A DNA stretch of 17,616 bases, taken from positions 1-17,616 of the forward strand of contig WAKY01000039.1 in assembly GCA_015523135.1 (NCBI GenBank), given 5' to 3'. Each line of letters begins with the position of its first letter. Positions within the stretch are counted from its first letter, which is position 1. A model generated the notes under the pieces. It ran no database searches, was not told where the DNA came from, and saw nothing but the letters and a program-made list of their open reading frames with translations. Below are positions 1 to 7,534 of the stretch, piece after piece. Origin of the DNA: Candidatus Aciduliprofundum sp. (GTDB lineage Archaea > Thermoplasmatota > Thermoplasmata > Thermoplasmatales > Aciduliprofundaceae). Both the position numbers and the translations under genes were made by a program.

Positions 1-318
1 GGATTCACAATGGGCATAACATTTCAAGAGGATTTTGCTTATAAATTTCTATCAAGATGCAAGGGATGTATATTCCTGCTCCATCAACCGCCTTATGGAA
101 TTTTAGACAATGTTGGCACTCGTCACATAGGAAGCGATGGAATAAGAAAAGCAGTATTTGATGCAAAGCCAAAGCTTGTAATTTCAGGACATGTGCATGA
201 GGCTAGGGGATATTTGAAAACGGAAGATTCACTATTTGTAAATCCAGGTCCTGCCAAATCTGGATATGCTGCTCTTGTGAATACTGATAATCTTAGTGTA
301 AGAATGCTAGAAAAATAA
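1..318 (+). CDS. Metallophosphoesterase (calcineurin-like), C-terminal part
   Basis: The reading frame is open from the first base, so the gene begins left of the window; the ATG at position 10 is internal and only about 105 residues are visible. The visible part carries the motif VISGHVHEARG, the GHxH metal-binding block of calcineurin-like phosphoesterases. An earlier LLHQPPYG segment and a later FVNPGP segment are also typical of small archaeal members of this family. These enzymes hold two metal ions and cleave phosphomonoesters or phosphodiesters in the cytoplasm. The N-terminal DxH and GNxD motifs would lie outside the window, so substrate cannot be guessed. The stop codon at 316-318 is followed 51 bases later by the next gene, which appears to have its own promoter. 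Confidence 0.85.
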   Translation, partial: GFTMGITFQEDFAYKFLSRCKGCIFLLHQPPYGILDNVGTRHIGSDGIRKAVFDAKPKLVISGHVHEARGYLKTEDSLFVNPGPAKSGYAALVNTDNLSVRMLEK

Positions 319-330
319 GCAAAAATTTCT

Positions 331-362
331 TATTTAATGAGTATAATATCCTCCAAGGAGGT
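331..362 (+). promoter_or_regulatory. TATA-like box and Shine-Dalgarno for the coiled-coil gene
   Basis: An AT-rich TATA-like element (tatttaat, 331-338) lies about 34 bases before the start codon at 369. A perfect Shine-Dalgarno GGAGGT lies at 357-362, six bases from the ATG. The SD clearly fixes the start; the TATA assignment is by eye. Confidence 0.5.
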
Positions 363-368
363 ATTGAT

Positions 369-1040
369 ATGGCTGAAAATGAAGACCTTGGTAGTCTGAA
401 CCTGTGGGAGCAGGTGCAGAACTATCTTGCTAAGATTCAAAAAAGAGAAAAAGAAGTTAATGAAAGAGCTAAAAAACTTGATGAAAGAGAAAAAGCTCTT
501 GATGAAAGAGAAGCAAAAATTGAAGAGGCTGAAAAGAGAATTGCAGATAAAGAAAAACTCTTGGATAAGAAGAGTTCTGAGCTAGAAAGTTATGCAAAAC
601 AGCTTGAGGAAGAGAAGAAAAAGTATGAAGAAAAGTACAAAGAGCTTGAGAAAAAACTTGAAGCCATAAATACTGCAGATACCGTACTCAAAAACTATGA
701 AAGCACACTAAAGACAACGAAGGAAGAGATAGAGAAAAAGCTTAATGAGATTGCAACTTTGTATGGAGGCCTTGCAGACCTTAGAGAAAAAATGCTAAAT
801 GTAATTCAAACACTGAGTGGCGGTGAAATACCAGTTAAGGAAGAGAAGCGTGCAGCGAAGGAAGAGAAAGTAGAAGCAAAAGAAGCCAAAGAAGAGAAGA
901 AAGAAGAAAAGCCAGAGTTCGAGATAGTGGTGGTGGATGGAGAAGAGTTTATCAAGTGCCCACAGTGTGGAACTTTGAACTCAAAAGATGCAATAATGTG
1001 CTATAACTGTGGTTATGTCTTCAAGCCTGAAGAACTCTGA
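369..1040 (+). CDS. Coiled-coil protein with C-terminal zinc ribbon
   Basis: This is a 223-residue cytoplasmic protein with no signal peptide. Residues about 20-150 are almost pure charged heptads, including a tandem LDEREKA / LDEREAK repeat, so a long coiled coil is predicted. Residues about 155-185 are a Lys/Glu-rich linker. The C-terminus holds a four-cysteine zinc ribbon, CPQC (197-200) and CYNC (211-214). The architecture suggests a structural or DNA/RNA-associated protein, perhaps an oligomeric scaffold, but I do not recognise a named family. GGAGGT six bases upstream sets the start. Its 3' end overlaps the convergent ligase gene by 28 bases. Confidence 0.85.
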   Translation: MAENEDLGSLNLWEQVQNYLAKIQKREKEVNERAKKLDEREKALDEREAKIEEAEKRIADKEKLLDKKSSELESYAKQLEEEKKKYEEKYKELEKKLEAINTADTVLKNYESTLKTTKEEIEKKLNEIATLYGGLADLREKMLNVIQTLSGGEIPVKEEKRAAKEEKVEAKEAKEEKKEEKPEFEIVVVDGEEFIKCPQCGTLNSKDAIMCYNCGYVFKPEEL

Positions 1041-1777
1041 AGATTAGTTGCTAATATTTCCAACCTTTTCTTTATATGCTCTAAGCTATTAGCTAGTATC
1101 TGATAGTTGTTATACTCTTCTATTGCTTTTTTAGCTTCTTCTACCTGCATATTTTTAGCAAATTCGATCATGTTTTTAACTGCCCTCGTTAGCTCATCTA
1201 CTATGGTTATATGTGCAGTCTGTGCCGTACGCGATAGTGGATTCAAATCAATCGTTATTACAAATTTACCCATGTCTCTCAGAGCTTTTGCTCTATCACC
1301 ATCCTCTAAGGGCACAAGAACTACATCTGCAGAATATATACCTTCCTTGGTGCATAGTGCTCTAGAATGCTCTAAGTTTGGTATTTTTGCATCTGGATAC
1401 TCTCCCAGTATATCCTTTCCTAATCTTCTGAATTCATCCACGATTTTTTTTATTCTCTCTTCAGTTCTATAAAATAGATTTACTTCTATCTTGGCTCCAA
1501 CAGCATCTGCCAGTTCTATAACTTCCTTGGCTGCTAGAGCTGTTACATTACCGTTTACGGAGATGACTGCATTTTTGGCGAGGAGCATCTTAGCCACTGC
1601 GACCTTTTCTGCATCTAATGCAAAATCCTCGCTTCTTTCTCCAATTAGATAATCAAAAGTTTCTCCGCGGCCGTGGGCAATTAAACCTGCATGGGCAACT
1701 ATGCCTTTTTTAAATCCCTCTATTATTTTCTCTCTCTTCATAAGGGATTCGTACCTTGGATGGCTCTTGGGAATCAT
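1013..1777 (-). CDS. 4-phosphopantoate--beta-alanine ligase (archaeal phosphopantothenate synthetase)
   Basis: The 254-residue protein starts MIPKSHPRYESL, then has EGFKKGIVAHAGLIAHGRGE and FDYLIGE, the signature opening of the archaeal phosphopantothenate synthetase family (formerly DUF137). Length matches the family. It joins 4-phosphopantoate to beta-alanine using ATP to give 4'-phosphopantothenate. With pantoate kinase it replaces bacterial pantothenate synthetase and kinase in archaeal coenzyme A synthesis. It lies 14 bases downstream of the DHH nuclease gene on the same strand, so it is probably the last gene of the uS15-DHH-ligase operon. No clear Shine-Dalgarno precedes it. Its 3' end overlaps the convergent zinc-ribbon gene by 28 bases. 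Confidence 0.92.
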   Translation of the reverse strand: MIPKSHPRYESLMKREKIIEGFKKGIVAHAGLIAHGRGETFDYLIGERSEDFALDAEKVAVAKMLLAKNAVISVNGNVTALAAKEVIELADAVGAKIEVNLFYRTEERIKKIVDEFRRLGKDILGEYPDAKIPNLEHSRALCTKEGIYSADVVLVPLEDGDRAKALRDMGKFVITIDLNPLSRTAQTAHITIVDELTRAVKNMIEFAKNMQVEEAKKAIEEYNNYQILANSLEHIKKRLEILATNLQSSSGLKT

Positions 1778-1791
1778 AGATGTTTAATGCT

Positions 1792-3054
1792 CTATTGAGA
1801 TAAACTTTTTCCTATGAGCATATTTACCTCTTTTAAGAAATCTTCTTCCGTTCCCTTAGGTATGGTTGCCCCTGCAGCTATATCGTGTCCTCCTCCATTA
1901 CCACTGAATTTAGAAGCGGCTTCTCTCATTATGTCCCCTAGATGCACCTTTGGCACCAAGTATTTTGAGCCCCTTGCAGATATGTGCACCATATTATCAA
2001 CAAACAGGCCAAGAGTGGCTTTTCGTGGATTTAAAAGGTACAGAGAGCCAACTGTAGCCAAAGAGCTGCTTAGGTAAGAATCATCAGCAAAAAAATACTG
2101 CAAATGCTCCATTTCAAACAAGTTATCTAGCATTTTATATAGGCCATCTATAACCTTGCTTTTGTATTCTCTTCTCAAAATTTCCATTCTTTCCTTGGCA
2201 TTTTCATCTCCAAGAATATAAGCTAGGGCCACACTTTGGTTGTCTGTGCGTGCAGAAGAGTCAATAAGCTCAGTTAGGTACCTTATGCTTGTTCCAAAAT
2301 TCACATCAAAATCAAACACAAATCTTCCAGCTTCTGGAATCTTGCTATTCTTTATCAAGTTTAGAGAGAGCATTGAAACTAGCTTTGTTTTTTCCTCGTT
2401 GCTTAATTTTTCAATTTCCTTTGTGGTTTGTATACCCAAGTCCTTCAACATTCTCTCAATCTCATCCTGCTTTCCTGAGAGCCAGGGGAAAAATGGCTCT
2501 GTAGAGTAAAGAATTGCATTAACGATATTGCCATGAAGCACAAACTCTTTCTTTAATTCTAAAGAGAGCTCATCAAATAGCTCTTTGTTCAATCCCGTTA
2601 ATCCGCCCAAATGCTGCTTATCTCCAAAAACACCTGCTAGGAAGAATGGTACCATCTCTTTCTCTCTTGTAAGCATATAAGCCAAAGTGCTTCCACAAGC
2701 ATCATGCGCTCCGTTGTATCCATCTAAGTGAGGATTTATGTGTAAAATCTTATCATTATCTCCTGGAGGTTTGTGGTGGTCTAGCACTATAATATTCCCC
2801 TCTAGTGAATCTATTAGAGAAGAGCCCATATCGCTTATTATAACATAATCTTCCTTGCTCACAATATCTAAAATTTCATCCTTGTCCATATTTCTAAAAA
2901 ATGAGATGTGAAATCTTTTTCCGTTTTTCAATAAATAGTGGGCAATTATACCCCCTGCGCATATGCCATCTACATCGTAATGAGTTAAAATCCTAAACTC
3001 TTTACCCTTGTCGATGAGCTCTCTTGCTTTTTTTAATCTCTCCTCAACTATCAT
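1792..3054 (-). CDS. RecJ-like DHH-family phosphoesterase/exonuclease
   Basis: The 420-residue protein has the DHH-family motifs in order: HYDVDG (Asp27, Asp29), SDMG (Asp75), the name-giving DHH (92-94), and a C-terminal DHHA1 domain ending in GGGHDIAAGA near residue 390. This is the layout of archaeal RecJ-like nucleases, which are manganese-dependent 5'-3' exonucleases; some (GAN) bind the GINS replication complex. Whether this one is GAN, another archaeal RecJ or an oligonucleotide-degrading paralogue cannot be settled by eye. I chose the ATG at 3054 over the GTG at 3057 because GGTGA at 3063-3059 is well placed only for the ATG. The start overlaps the uS15 stop codon, indicating translational coupling; the link to uS15 is common in euryarchaea. 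Confidence 0.9.
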   Translation of the reverse strand: MIVEERLKKARELIDKGKEFRILTHYDVDGICAGGIIAHYLLKNGKRFHISFFRNMDKDEILDIVSKEDYVIISDMGSSLIDSLEGNIIVLDHHKPPGDNDKILHINPHLDGYNGAHDACGSTLAYMLTREKEMVPFFLAGVFGDKQHLGGLTGLNKELFDELSLELKKEFVLHGNIVNAILYSTEPFFPWLSGKQDEIERMLKDLGIQTTKEIEKLSNEEKTKLVSMLSLNLIKNSKIPEAGRFVFDFDVNFGTSIRYLTELIDSSARTDNQSVALAYILGDENAKERMEILRREYKSKVIDGLYKMLDNLFEMEHLQYFFADDSYLSSSLATVGSLYLLNPRKATLGLFVDNMVHISARGSKYLVPKVHLGDIMREAASKFSGNGGGHDIAAGATIPKGTEEDFLKEVNMLIGKSLSQ

Positions 3055-3509
3055 CACTTCACCAGAAGCTCAGCCTCTTGAAGGCTGTATTTCCAGTCAG
3101 GAGGTAATTTTCCAACCCTCTTGTAGTACTTTACAAGCCTGCGAATCTTTGCCTCTACGAGTTGCAAGCCCCTTCTGTTCCCCAAATCTTTAGGATGATT
3201 TGTAAGGTGAGAATTTATCTTTACAGCTTTTCTCATAAGAGCTCTCAGATCATCAGGAATGCTTGGAGCTATACCATTATCTTCCAAAATTTTTCCAATA
3301 CTCTTTCCAGTCATTAACTTAACATCTGGCACACCATACTCATCCCTCAAAATAGTCCCAATCATTGCCTGAGAATAACCCTCTCTGCTGAGAGAAATAA
3401 CCTTTTCTATAATCTCATCTTTCTCCATCTCAACCCATTCGGGCTTTTCTGTCCTGAAAGGCTTTTGTGATCCGGATTTTCCCTTTCTTCTAGCGTGAAT
3501 CCTGCCCAT
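3054..3509 (-). CDS. rps15: 30S ribosomal protein uS15 (archaeal type)
   Basis: The 151-residue protein starts MGRIHARRKGKSGSQKP, continues PEWVEM, and ends in the S15 core that holds HLTNHPKDLGNRRGL and the basic segment RRLVKYYKR. The N-terminal extension of about 60 residues is characteristic of archaeal/eukaryotic uS15 compared with the roughly 89-residue bacterial form. It binds 16S rRNA in the platform of the small subunit. A GTG three codons upstream (3518) is a possible longer start, but AGGTGA sits just before the ATG at 3509, so the canonical MGRIHARR start is chosen. It is the first gene of the operon that continues into the DHH nuclease and the ligase. Confidence 0.96.
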   Translation of the reverse strand: MGRIHARRKGKSGSQKPFRTEKPEWVEMEKDEIIEKVISLSREGYSQAMIGTILRDEYGVPDVKLMTGKSIGKILEDNGIAPSIPDDLRALMRKAVKINSHLTNHPKDLGNRRGLQLVEAKIRRLVKYYKRVGKLPPDWKYSLQEAELLVK

Positions 3510-3540
3510 AAATTTCACCTTTGAGTGGCTAATATTATCA

Positions 3541-3550
3541 AATACTTAAA
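3541..3550 (-). promoter_or_regulatory. TATA box of the uS15 operon
   Basis: On the minus strand this reads TTTAAGTATT, a good archaeal TATA box. Its centre is about 36 bases upstream of the uS15 ATG at 3509, leaving a leader of roughly ten bases that contains the AGGTGA Shine-Dalgarno. Assigned by eye. Confidence 0.55.
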
Positions 3551-3610
3551 GATTTTCTTCTCTCGCTGGGGGGTTAAAAATATCATCTACATTGAGATGT
3601 CTGAGGAAAC

Positions 3611-3646
3611 ATTTAAGTAAGATGATTTCAATGAAATTATGGAGGG
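3611..3646 (+). promoter_or_regulatory. TATA box and Shine-Dalgarno of the protease-propeller operon
   Basis: ATTTAAGTA at 3611-3619 is TATA-like, predicting transcription to begin near 3640. GGAGGG at 3641-3646 is placed eight bases before the ATG at 3655. The earlier ATG at 3639 has no Shine-Dalgarno and would lie at or before the predicted transcript start, so it is unlikely to be used. This matters because 3655 and 3639 are in different frames. Confidence 0.55.
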
Positions 3647-3654
3647 TTTAAAGA

Positions 3655-5519
3655 ATGTATTGGAAAGTTGTTATAGGTGGACTGGTTCTGCTCCTCCTAG
3701 TGAGCAGTGTGGGGGGGGGGCAATGGGTAGCAATGCTCAAAGAGATTTAAGGGGAAGTTTTTCTGGGTATGTGTTTGACAATGGAAGAGTAAAGATAGAA
3801 ATAGAGAAAGATTATGCGAGGATTCTGAATTCAAAGAGCAATGCCGTGCTTGTTGAGAGGTTCTATCCCCTTGTGGAGATAAATGAGAGTGGTAAATGGA
3901 GAGCTATAAATTTCAGAGAGAGATTCATAAACGAGAATGAGCATGATGGATGGCACAGTGTTGCAATAGGGATGGTTTATGAAGGAAAGAATATAAGTGT
4001 GCATGGATTTTTGCAGTATTATCAGAAGGATAAATTTAGAAGATACGCTCCACTATATCCCTCAATGCAACTTTGGTTTAGTAAAAGAACTGAGTATAGG
4101 GTCATATGGAAATATGAGGGAATAAAAATAAGGCATTTTGAAGTAATAGATAACGGAACTGAGTGGACAAGACCGCCATATCAGCATGGGCATAGAAGGA
4201 TAGTACTCTATAATGGCACAGTTAATAGAGATATGAGATTTGAGTATGGGCAGGATATTGTGATAGGCTATGAAAACGGGAGAAAAGCCTTTGGTCTGAA
4301 TTGGGAAAAGAGCAAGAAAAACTTGCCAGTGTTGAGTATAATAAATAACGGTGATGATCTTAGTATGAGTATTGAATCAACCTCGCAGGTTTCTACACTG
4401 GCAGAACCTTCATATCCCATACCAGATGGCGGTGGTGCAGGAGGCAGCGATGATTCAGACAGCGATGGATTGAGCGATTCTATGGAAGAATCGGGATGGT
4501 ATATATGGCTCTGCACATGGGGCACAACATGGCACCATATCAAGGTATTTTCAGATCCTCATTACAGGGATACGGATAACGATGGTGTGGATGATGGTGT
4601 AGAATATTCTGCTGGGACAAATCCTGAGGATACGGATACTGATAATGATGGATTAACTGACGAGCAAGAGATAGATTACTACGGAACCTACGGCTATACA
4701 TGGGACTCCGATGAGGATGGGATAGGGGACAAATCCGATGTTGGCCATTTATGGACTATAATAGTTACTGGATATATTGATATCAATCAATCTACTCAAA
4801 ATGATTTCAGATTCACTGCAGATTATCTTCATCAAGTTATTTTGAGACATGGTTATAGTGATTCAGATATTTATTATCTAACGGATCCCGGTTACTATAG
4901 TCAAAATAATAAATTTGATGGTGTAACTACTCCTCAAAATATTCAGTATGCCATCACGACATGGCTTGAAGAGCCACTTAACAATGCCCCTCATAGAGTT
5001 GATAGTGATGATAAGGTACTAATTTATTTGATAGATCATGGAAATAAAGATACATTTTGGATAGGGGATAGTTATATAACTTCCTCAGAACTTCATAATT
5101 GGATCAATGATATGCAATCCAAAACAGATCCCGCGTTAATAACCGTAGTTATTGATGCTTGCTATTCAGGAAGCTTTATAGATGATCTAAGTGGTAATAA
5201 AAGAATAGTAATAACTTCAACGGACCAATTACATCAGTCATACTATGGACTTGGTAATGGTTCAGATAGGATAAATGGCTCATGGTTCGGTACCCAATTT
5301 ATAGCCATGCTGGATTGGAATGGGATCTCAATCGGTTCTGCCTTTGAATCTGCTTATAAAACAGTTCAAGAGGACGCAGAGCTATCAAATGTAGAACAGT
5401 ATCCTCTAATTGATGACAATGGAGATGGTATTGGTCACCGTTGTAAGTTGAGTAATGGAGAATACATACTTCCCAATGGTGGTGATGGAAATTGGGCATT
5501 AAGCGTGTATCTCTGGTGA
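3655..5519 (+). CDS. Secreted caspase-like (C13/legumain-like) cysteine protease with calcium-binding repeats; frame interrupted at a G10 tract
   Basis: From the ATG at 3655, with a good SD, the frame encodes a signal peptide (MYWKVVIGGLVLLLL...SSV), but it stops at 3748-3750. The mature protein continues in the next frame, open from 3639 to 5519; the switch falls in the ten Gs at 3711-3720. Eleven or eight Gs would give one protein of about 620 residues. After an N-terminal beta-rich region come thrombospondin-3-like repeats (DSDSDGLSD, DTDNDGVDD, DTDNDGLTD, DSDEDGIGD; 4450-4740), expected to bind calcium. Next is a caspase-fold domain with a catalytic His in LIDHG (codon 5037) and Cys in VVIDACYSGSF (codon 5160). 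It probably cleaves proteins outside the cell. If the tract is real, the protein is off, slippage-dependent, or made without a signal peptide from another start. Confidence 0.75.
3711..3720 (+). repeat. Homopolymer tract of ten Gs at the signal peptide/mature protein boundary
   Basis: Ten consecutive Gs lie just after the hydrophobic core of the protease signal peptide. With ten, the signal frame and the protease frame do not match. With eight or eleven they join (signal - Gly-rich - AMGSNAQ). With nine, a stop follows within three codons. In frame, the tract also presents a G-GGG-GGG heptamer, from which a -1 ribosomal slip would enter the protease frame. Confidence 0.9.
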
Positions 5520-6727
5520 GCATCGTTGCTGTGTTGGTCATAGTGATAGTGCTTATAGCAATTTATTTTTATCCAGCTGAGAAGGGAGAGTATAATCCCG
5601 GTGGTTGGAGAATGGCCTATGGGAATGCACAGGGTAATGACATAGGATACTACAACACTTCGCATATAGAGGGAAAAATCTCATGGGTAAAAGGTTTTGA
5701 AGAGAAGATAAGAGGATTGCTAGAGTATGGAAATAATACTCTCTATGCTCTCGTTGGAAATAGGCTCATTTCTTTGGATGCCAAAGGAAATATTCTTTGG
5801 AAATTAAATATGAATCTCACACCAGTCATACCTGCTATAGATGAGTATGGGAATATTTATGCAGCCATAAATGGGAGCGTAGTATCTCTGAAAGAAAACG
5901 GGCATATTCGGTGGGAGTATCGTTTTCATACCGATGATGAAAAGGTAACTACTTCTCTTATTGTTCAAAATAACACGGTGTATGTAATCACAAATACCAA
6001 GAGCCTTTATATGTTAAACTATGAGGGAAAACTAATAAAGAAGGTGAATTTGGAGTACAAAACATCAGTGACTCCCGTGATATCACCAAGGAGAGATATA
6101 TACCTGTGGATGAACCATTCCGTGTACAAATTTTCTCCAGAGGGCATAAAGGAATGGAATGTTACTCTAAAGGGAGGAATTCTTCGCATGGCGTTTTATG
6201 GAAATGAGTTATATGTATCTACAGTGGATATTGTATTCTCACCATGGCCCGTGGTTAAAAATGTAAGCACACTTCTCTATGCGATATCTTCCGATGGGAA
6301 GATAGATTGGTTGCTTCATCTGGAAAATTTTAATACATATTATGGTCCGCCAATTAGTTTGGCAGTGAATAATAATGCCATATATGTGGGCATTATGCCT
6401 GCAGCACTACCATCTGGGGGTGGAAATGATACTAATAATCACAGCTTCATTCTGAAACTTGACAAGCAGGGAAATTTAATCTGGAAAAGAGGATTTCATA
6501 AGGTTATAGATGGGCTAGCGGTAAGCAAAGATGGATTTATCTATGCAACATTCTCTCCCTATGACCAAATGGGCAAAACTCCATGGAAAATATATGCACT
6601 AGACGAAGAAGGTAATATTCTCTGGAGCATAGATTTAGAAATTGCTAAATATCCAAGAAGTACCCCTATCATAGGGCCCCATACTTTATATGTTTACAAA
6701 GGAAATTATCTATGGGCAATTGGGTAG
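5492..6727 (+). CDS. Membrane-anchored PQQ-like beta-propeller protein (propeller 1)
   Basis: The 411-residue protein starts at a TTG (5492) preceded by GGTGA with a six-base gap; this start overlaps the protease 3' end by 28 bases. Residues about 5-28 are a strong hydrophobic helix (VAVLVIVIVLIAIYF), acting as signal or anchor. The rest is a chain of PQQ-like blades with repeats such as GNILWKL, GHIRWEY, GNLIWKR and GNILWSI, the pattern of BamB/PQQ-type eight-bladed propellers. Many N-x-S/T sequons fit an exported archaeal glycoprotein. Such propellers usually bind partner proteins; true PQQ binding is not implied. Unlike its three paralogues it lacks a C-terminal membrane helix, ending abruptly at YLWAIG where a broken clostripain gene begins. 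This suggests a deletion removed its tail. Confidence 0.85.
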   Translation: MGIKRVSLVSIVAVLVIVIVLIAIYFYPAEKGEYNPGGWRMAYGNAQGNDIGYYNTSHIEGKISWVKGFEEKIRGLLEYGNNTLYALVGNRLISLDAKGNILWKLNMNLTPVIPAIDEYGNIYAAINGSVVSLKENGHIRWEYRFHTDDEKVTTSLIVQNNTVYVITNTKSLYMLNYEGKLIKKVNLEYKTSVTPVISPRRDIYLWMNHSVYKFSPEGIKEWNVTLKGGILRMAFYGNELYVSTVDIVFSPWPVVKNVSTLLYAISSDGKIDWLLHLENFNTYYGPPISLAVNNNAIYVGIMPAALPSGGGNDTNNHSFILKLDKQGNLIWKRGFHKVIDGLAVSKDGFIYATFSPYDQMGKTPWKIYALDEEGNILWSIDLEIAKYPRSTPIIGPHTLYVYKGNYLWAIG

Positions 6728-7521
6728 GAGATGAGAATTATATGGATATGAATGAGCTCAAAACGGCATTTAGTAATATGAACACTCAGATAAACTTGGT
6801 ATGGTTTGATGCATGCTTTATGCAGATGGCTGAGGTTATATACCAACTACGAGGATATGCAGATATGATAGTGGGCTCAGAGGATACAAAGTGGATGAGC
6901 TCATCTGAATATTCAAGTCTTTTCAACCAAATGGCAGCAGATTATCCAGGTCGAGGAATAGAACTGCGTATAGAAAATGTTAGCCAAGAGATTATCTATA
7001 CTTACAAACCTGGTTCTACAAAAAGATATACCTTATCTAGCGTTTGGTCACATAAAGTCATATCCACATTAGTGCCTGCGATAGATGATCTTGCCGAAGA
7101 ACTAATTAATTTAGTAAATGAGGGGCACAGGGAGGAGATTAAGAGTATAATTGCAGAAACTCAACATATGAACAATCCAAGAAAGGATGGAGATTTTGAA
7201 AACCATTCTTATCGGGATTTGTATAACTTTTCTGAGTTAATAGCAAAACATTTCAGTTCAAATTTCAGTTCAAATAGTGATGTGGTTAATGCAGCACATA
7301 ATGTGATGAATGCAATAAACCAATCAGTAGAGCAGGAAAATCATAATAAGGGTGATTACCACGGAATTTCTATATTCCTACCGGACCAGACATGGTGGAA
7401 CAAGTATACTAATTATATTAACCACAATAATCCACACAATTATTTTGAGGACTATAAAAATTTGGATATATCCAATGATTATTCTTGGTATGACTTTATA
7501 TATAAACTGTATACTTCTTAA
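6712..7521 (+). CDS. Clostripain-family (C11) cysteine peptidase, 5'-truncated remnant
   Basis: The 269-residue frame begins inside the end of propeller 1. Its start matches the middle of a clostripain-type peptidase: MDMNELKTAF, then LVWFDACFMQMAEVIYQL, where the Cys in DAC (Cys35) is the expected nucleophile, then YADMIVGSED. The upstream half that should hold a signal peptide and the catalytic His is absent. The C-terminal half (YHGISIFLP ... WYDFIYKLY) looks intact. There is only a weak AAAGGA before the ATG at 6712 and no signal peptide, so an active exported enzyme is unlikely; it is best read as a pseudogene that stays open. The stop lies 13 bases before the start of propeller 2. It could still be translated as a cytoplasmic fragment. 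Confidence 0.75.
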   Translation: MGNWVGDENYMDMNELKTAFSNMNTQINLVWFDACFMQMAEVIYQLRGYADMIVGSEDTKWMSSSEYSSLFNQMAADYPGRGIELRIENVSQEIIYTYKPGSTKRYTLSSVWSHKVISTLVPAIDDLAEELINLVNEGHREEIKSIIAETQHMNNPRKDGDFENHSYRDLYNFSELIAKHFSSNFSSNSDVVNAAHNVMNAINQSVEQENHNKGDYHGISIFLPDQTWWNKYTNYINHNNPHNYFEDYKNLDISNDYSWYDFIYKLYTS

Positions 7522-7534
7522 GAAGGTGAATCCT

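Noticed and set aside
1107..2509. Plus-strand frames opposite the ligase and DHH genes
   Set aside because: They are antisense shadows of well-recognised genes, with Ser/Phe/Leu-rich composition and no ribosome sites.
3639..3654. ATG at 3639 as the start of the protease
   Set aside because: It has no Shine-Dalgarno, lies at or before the expected transcript start, and yields an N-terminus with no signal peptide although the domains are typical of an exported protein.
7352..7534. Upstream extension of the propeller 2 frame
   Set aside because: It only shadows the clostripain remnant in another frame. The Shine-Dalgarno and signal peptide place the start at 7535.
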